From positions 1 to 6,042 of the forward strand of contig SKJO01000242.1 in assembly GCA_007121975.1 (NCBI GenBank): a DNA stretch of 6,042 nucleotides. Reading direction: 5' to 3'. Below are positions 3,991 to 6,042 of this stretch, piece by piece. A program made the position numbers and the translations under genes. The stretch comes from Nitriliruptoraceae bacterium (GTDB lineage: Bacteria; Actinomycetota; Nitriliruptoria; Nitriliruptorales; Nitriliruptoraceae). The notes beneath the pieces were generated by a model. It saw only the letters and a list, made by a program, of their open reading frames with translations, made no database searches and had not been told where the DNA came from. Each line of letters opens with the position of its first letter. Within the stretch, counting starts at the first letter, position 1.

Positions 3991-6042
3991 TCGCCACCCA
4001 CCTCGAGTCCGAGGTGGTGGGCTTCGAAGGCGAGCACGTCGGCCCGCTCGTCGAGCAGCTTGGCGACCGGCTTGCCCGCCCCGTGCCCCGCCGAGGTGTC
4101 GACCCGCAGCAGGATCGGCGCCGGCCCGGCCTGCGCATGCTGCAGCGCGGCGGCGAACTTCAGGGAGTGCATCGGCACCACGCGGTCGTCGGTGTCGCCG
4201 GTGGTGATCAGCGTCGGCGGGTAGGCCGTCCCGGGCCGTAGGCGGTGGTAGGGGCTGTAGCGCAGCAGCACCTCGAGGTCGTCTGCGTCGTCCGGGTCGC
4301 CGTAGTCCGAGCTCCACGCCCACCCGATCGTGAAGCGGTGGAAGCGCGTGAGATCGAGCACCCCGACCTCCGGCACGGCACAGCCCACCGCCTCCGGGGC
4401 GCGGGTCAGGCACGCGCCGACCAGCAGCCCACCGTTGGAGCGCCCTTCGACGCCGAGGTGGCGCGGGGCCGTCCACACGGCCGCGGGATCCCCGTCGCCG
4501 CGCAGCACCTCGGCGTGGACCTCGTCGCGGCGCTGGCCGGTCAGCCACGCCGCGCAGGCCAGTGCGTCGTCGAACACGTGCTCCTTGCGTGCGAGCCGCC
4601 CGTCGTCGTGCCAGGCGCGGCCGTACTCGCCGCCGCCGCGCAGGCAGGCGACCGCGAGCAGGCCTCCGGCGTCCACCCACACGTCCCAGGCGGGTCGGTA
4701 GGCGGGGGTGACCGCAAGGTCGAAGCCGCCGTAGCCCCACAGCACGGTCGGGACCCGACCATCGGGCACGACCTCGGCCCGGTGGATCAGGAACAGGGGG
4801 ACCGCGACCCCGTCGTGGTGGACCAGGACCTGCTCGACCACCACCTGCCCGGCCGCGAGCCCCGGCGGGGTGAGCACCGAGGTCTGCGCCCGCTCGAGGT
4901 CGTGGCCGAGCACCGCGACCGAGGACGTGAAGCTCTCGACGGTCAGATGCACCGACCGTGCCCGCCGTCCACCGGTGACGCTGGGCACGGTCACCGCCCC
5001 GGGCAGGTCGAGGTCGTGGCGGTGGGTGCCGCTGCGCGCGTCGTGGACCGCCAGCCGGGCGGTCGCGTGGTGCAGACGGCGGCACACCAGCCAGGCCGGA
5101 TCTTCCCGGCCCGCCCCGCCGACCAGCGTGACCCGCTCGAGCCGGTCGGGCTCCTCGGCCACCACCTCACGCAGCGCCGGGGCGATGGGCGCGTCGAGGT
5201 CGCTGAGGTCCACGGCCACGACGCGTCCGAGCGGGGCGTCGCGGTCGGTGACCAGCAGCAACTCGTCGTCGAGCACCCCGAGCACGGTGTAGCGCGCATC
5301 CCCGGCGTCCAGCAGCGGTCGGAAGGCCCCGATCTGCCCGTCGCGCAGCGGCGCGACGTGGATCCGGTTGGTGGGATGGGTGCCGTGCCACACCTCGAGC
5401 AGCACGAAGCGGCCGTCGTGGCTGACACGCGGCGCGAAGCCCCACTCGGGGCGATCCGCCCGGGCATGCACCACCGGGTCGGTGGCCGGGTCGGTGCCCA
5501 GCCGGTGCAGGCGCAGCTGCTGACCGCGGGCCAGGGCGGCGTGGGCCTGACCGGGCGGCGGGGGCGGGTAGCCGCCATAGAGGTAGCCCGATCCGTCCGG
5601 GAGCCACGCAGCGCCCGAGAACCGTGCCCAGCGGACGGGCTCGTCGTGCACCCGGCCGCTGGCGGTGTCCACCACATCCCACACCAGCCAGTCCGAGCCG
5701 GCATCCGAGCGGGCGAAGGCGGTGCGCTCCCCGTCCTCGCTGACCGCCAGCGCGGACAGGGACGCGGTGCCCTCGGCGCTCCAGGTGTTGGGGTCGAGCA
5801 GGACCCGGAAGCGCGAATCGTCCGGCAGCCCGTCGCCCTCGGCCGGCGCGCACCACAGCACGTCCTGGTCCTGCAGGCCGTCGTTGCGCACCTGCAACCA
5901 CCAGCCGCCGCGCCGCCACGGTGCCCCCCGCCGCGGATGGTCGGTCCGCGCCGCGAGCCGCTCGCGCAGGGCGTCGCGGCCGGGTAGCGCGGCCAGTACC
6001 GCTCCCGACGCCGCGTTCTGCCCGGCGATGAACGCGGCGACA
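3972..6042 (-). CDS. Prolyl oligopeptidase family serine peptidase (S9), N-terminus outside window
   Basis: This is a serine peptidase of the type that cuts short peptides after proline, normally in the cytoplasm. The window holds 689 residues and the stop; the frame stays open to the right edge. It probably lacks only 25 or so N-terminal residues, because the first visible residues (FIAGQNA, then LPGRDALRERL) match the early family region. The N-terminal part (to about residue 405) is the seven-bladed propeller, with GWWLQVRNDGLQDQDVLW as an early strand and a PPPPP run at 5553-5567. The C-terminal alpha/beta-hydrolase domain starts near VLWGYGGFD. The catalytic Ser is in GRSNGG (codon 4437-4439), the Asp in GDTDDRVVP (probably 4188-4190) and the His in SAGHGAGK (4083-4085), so the triad is complete. 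ACLRGGGEYGRAWH is the family oxyanion-side motif. About 18 extra residues precede the nucleophile strand. No frameshift is seen. The 3' end overlaps the convergent membrane-protein gene by 19 bp. Confidence 0.93.
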   Translation of the reverse strand, partial: VAAFIAGQNAASGAVLAALPGRDALRERLAARTDHPRRGAPWRRGGWWLQVRNDGLQDQDVLWCAPAEGDGLPDDSRFRVLLDPNTWSAEGTASLSALAVSEDGERTAFARSDAGSDWLVWDVVDTASGRVHDEPVRWARFSGAAWLPDGSGYLYGGYPPPPPGQAHAALARGQQLRLHRLGTDPATDPVVHARADRPEWGFAPRVSHDGRFVLLEVWHGTHPTNRIHVAPLRDGQIGAFRPLLDAGDARYTVLGVLDDELLLVTDRDAPLGRVVAVDLSDLDAPIAPALREVVAEEPDRLERVTLVGGAGREDPAWLVCRRLHHATARLAVHDARSGTHRHDLDLPGAVTVPSVTGGRRARSVHLTVESFTSSVAVLGHDLERAQTSVLTPPGLAAGQVVVEQVLVHHDGVAVPLFLIHRAEVVPDGRVPTVLWGYGGFDLAVTPAYRPAWDVWVDAGGLLAVACLRGGGEYGRAWHDDGRLARKEHVFDDALACAAWLTGQRRDEVHAEVLRGDGDPAAVWTAPRHLGVEGRSNGGLLVGACLTRAPEAVGCAVPEVGVLDLTRFHRFTIGWAWSSDYGDPDDADDLEVLLRYSPYHRLRPGTAYPPTLITTGDTDDRVVPMHSLKFAAALQHAQAGPAPILLRVDTSAGHGAGKPVAKLLDERADVLAFEAHHLGLEVGGDQSPRR
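3998..4017 (+). terminator. Stem-loop just after the membrane-protein gene
   Basis: CCACCTCG (3998-4005) and CGAGGTGG (4010-4017) form a perfect 8-bp stem with an AGTC loop, starting 7 bases after the TGA at 3988-3990. No T-run follows, so it would be a U-tract-free hairpin ending the plus-strand transcript. It lies inside the 3' coding end of the peptidase on the other strand (codons for HHLGLEVGG). Confidence 0.35.

Noticed and set aside
3160..5085. Minus-strand open frame of 641 codons in another frame over the peptidase
   Set aside because: The composition is extremely Arg/Pro/Gly-rich, and it overlaps real genes in the wrong frame across several boundaries.
4245..5987. Plus-strand open frame of 580 codons antisense to the prolyl oligopeptidase
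   Set aside because: The opposite strand encodes a peptidase with an intact catalytic triad. The plus-strand product has no recognisable motif and a His/Gln/Arg/Gly-rich shadow composition.
1..6042. Search for tRNA, CRISPR, IS ends, riboswitch or toxin-antitoxin signatures
   Set aside because: No cloverleaf, regular spaced repeats, transposase motifs or long structured leaders were found on either strand. The window is almost fully coding.

Overview
The window is about 6 kb of very GC-rich, tightly packed chromosomal DNA. Codon third positions are almost all G or C, GTG starts occur, and the gene set includes an actinobacterial-type class II CCA-adding enzyme and a nickel superoxide dismutase (NiSOD) with its maturation protease. 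This points to a high-GC actinobacterium. A deep-branching actinobacterial lineage is possible, but the sequence alone does not settle it. I see no IS element, phage gene, tRNA, rRNA or CRISPR array.

Layout. (1) Bases 1-72 are a leader with a ribosome binding site. (2) Bases 73-2345 hold a two-gene plus-strand unit: a CCA tRNA nucleotidyltransferase, then a class I SAM-dependent methyltransferase joined to it by a GTGA stop/start overlap. (3) Bases 2270-3290 hold a divergent NiSOD module. sodX (the maturation protease) is on the minus strand and sodN (the enzyme) on the plus strand. They share a 106-bp control region with a perfect 19-bp palindrome, and a Nur-box-like motif lies in the first codons of sodX. 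(4) Bases 3287-3430 hold a 47-residue minus-strand gene, too short for ordinary gene calling. It encodes a CxC...CxxC zinc-ribbon-like protein and ends on the same CTAG that ends sodN. (5) Bases 3514-3990 encode an unrecognised small membrane protein. (6) From 3972 to the right edge the minus strand encodes a prolyl oligopeptidase whose N-terminus lies outside the window.

How the genes work together. sodX and sodN form one functional pair: SodX is expected to remove the SodN propeptide so that the new N-terminal His can help bind nickel. The CCA enzyme is tRNA housekeeping, and the methyltransferase coupled to it has no visible substrate. The prolyl oligopeptidase is a cytosolic-type peptidase with no evident link to the rest.

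All three convergent gene pairs overlap at their 3' ends, by 76, 4 and 19 bp, so there is almost no spacer DNA. The only non-coding stretches are 1-72, 2747-2852 and 3431-3513, and none exceeds 300 bases. The points most worth a second look are a Pro-to-Met change in the NiSOD nickel hook, the palindrome and Nur-like site in the sodX/sodN control region, and the hidden zinc-ribbon gene sharing a stop with sodN.
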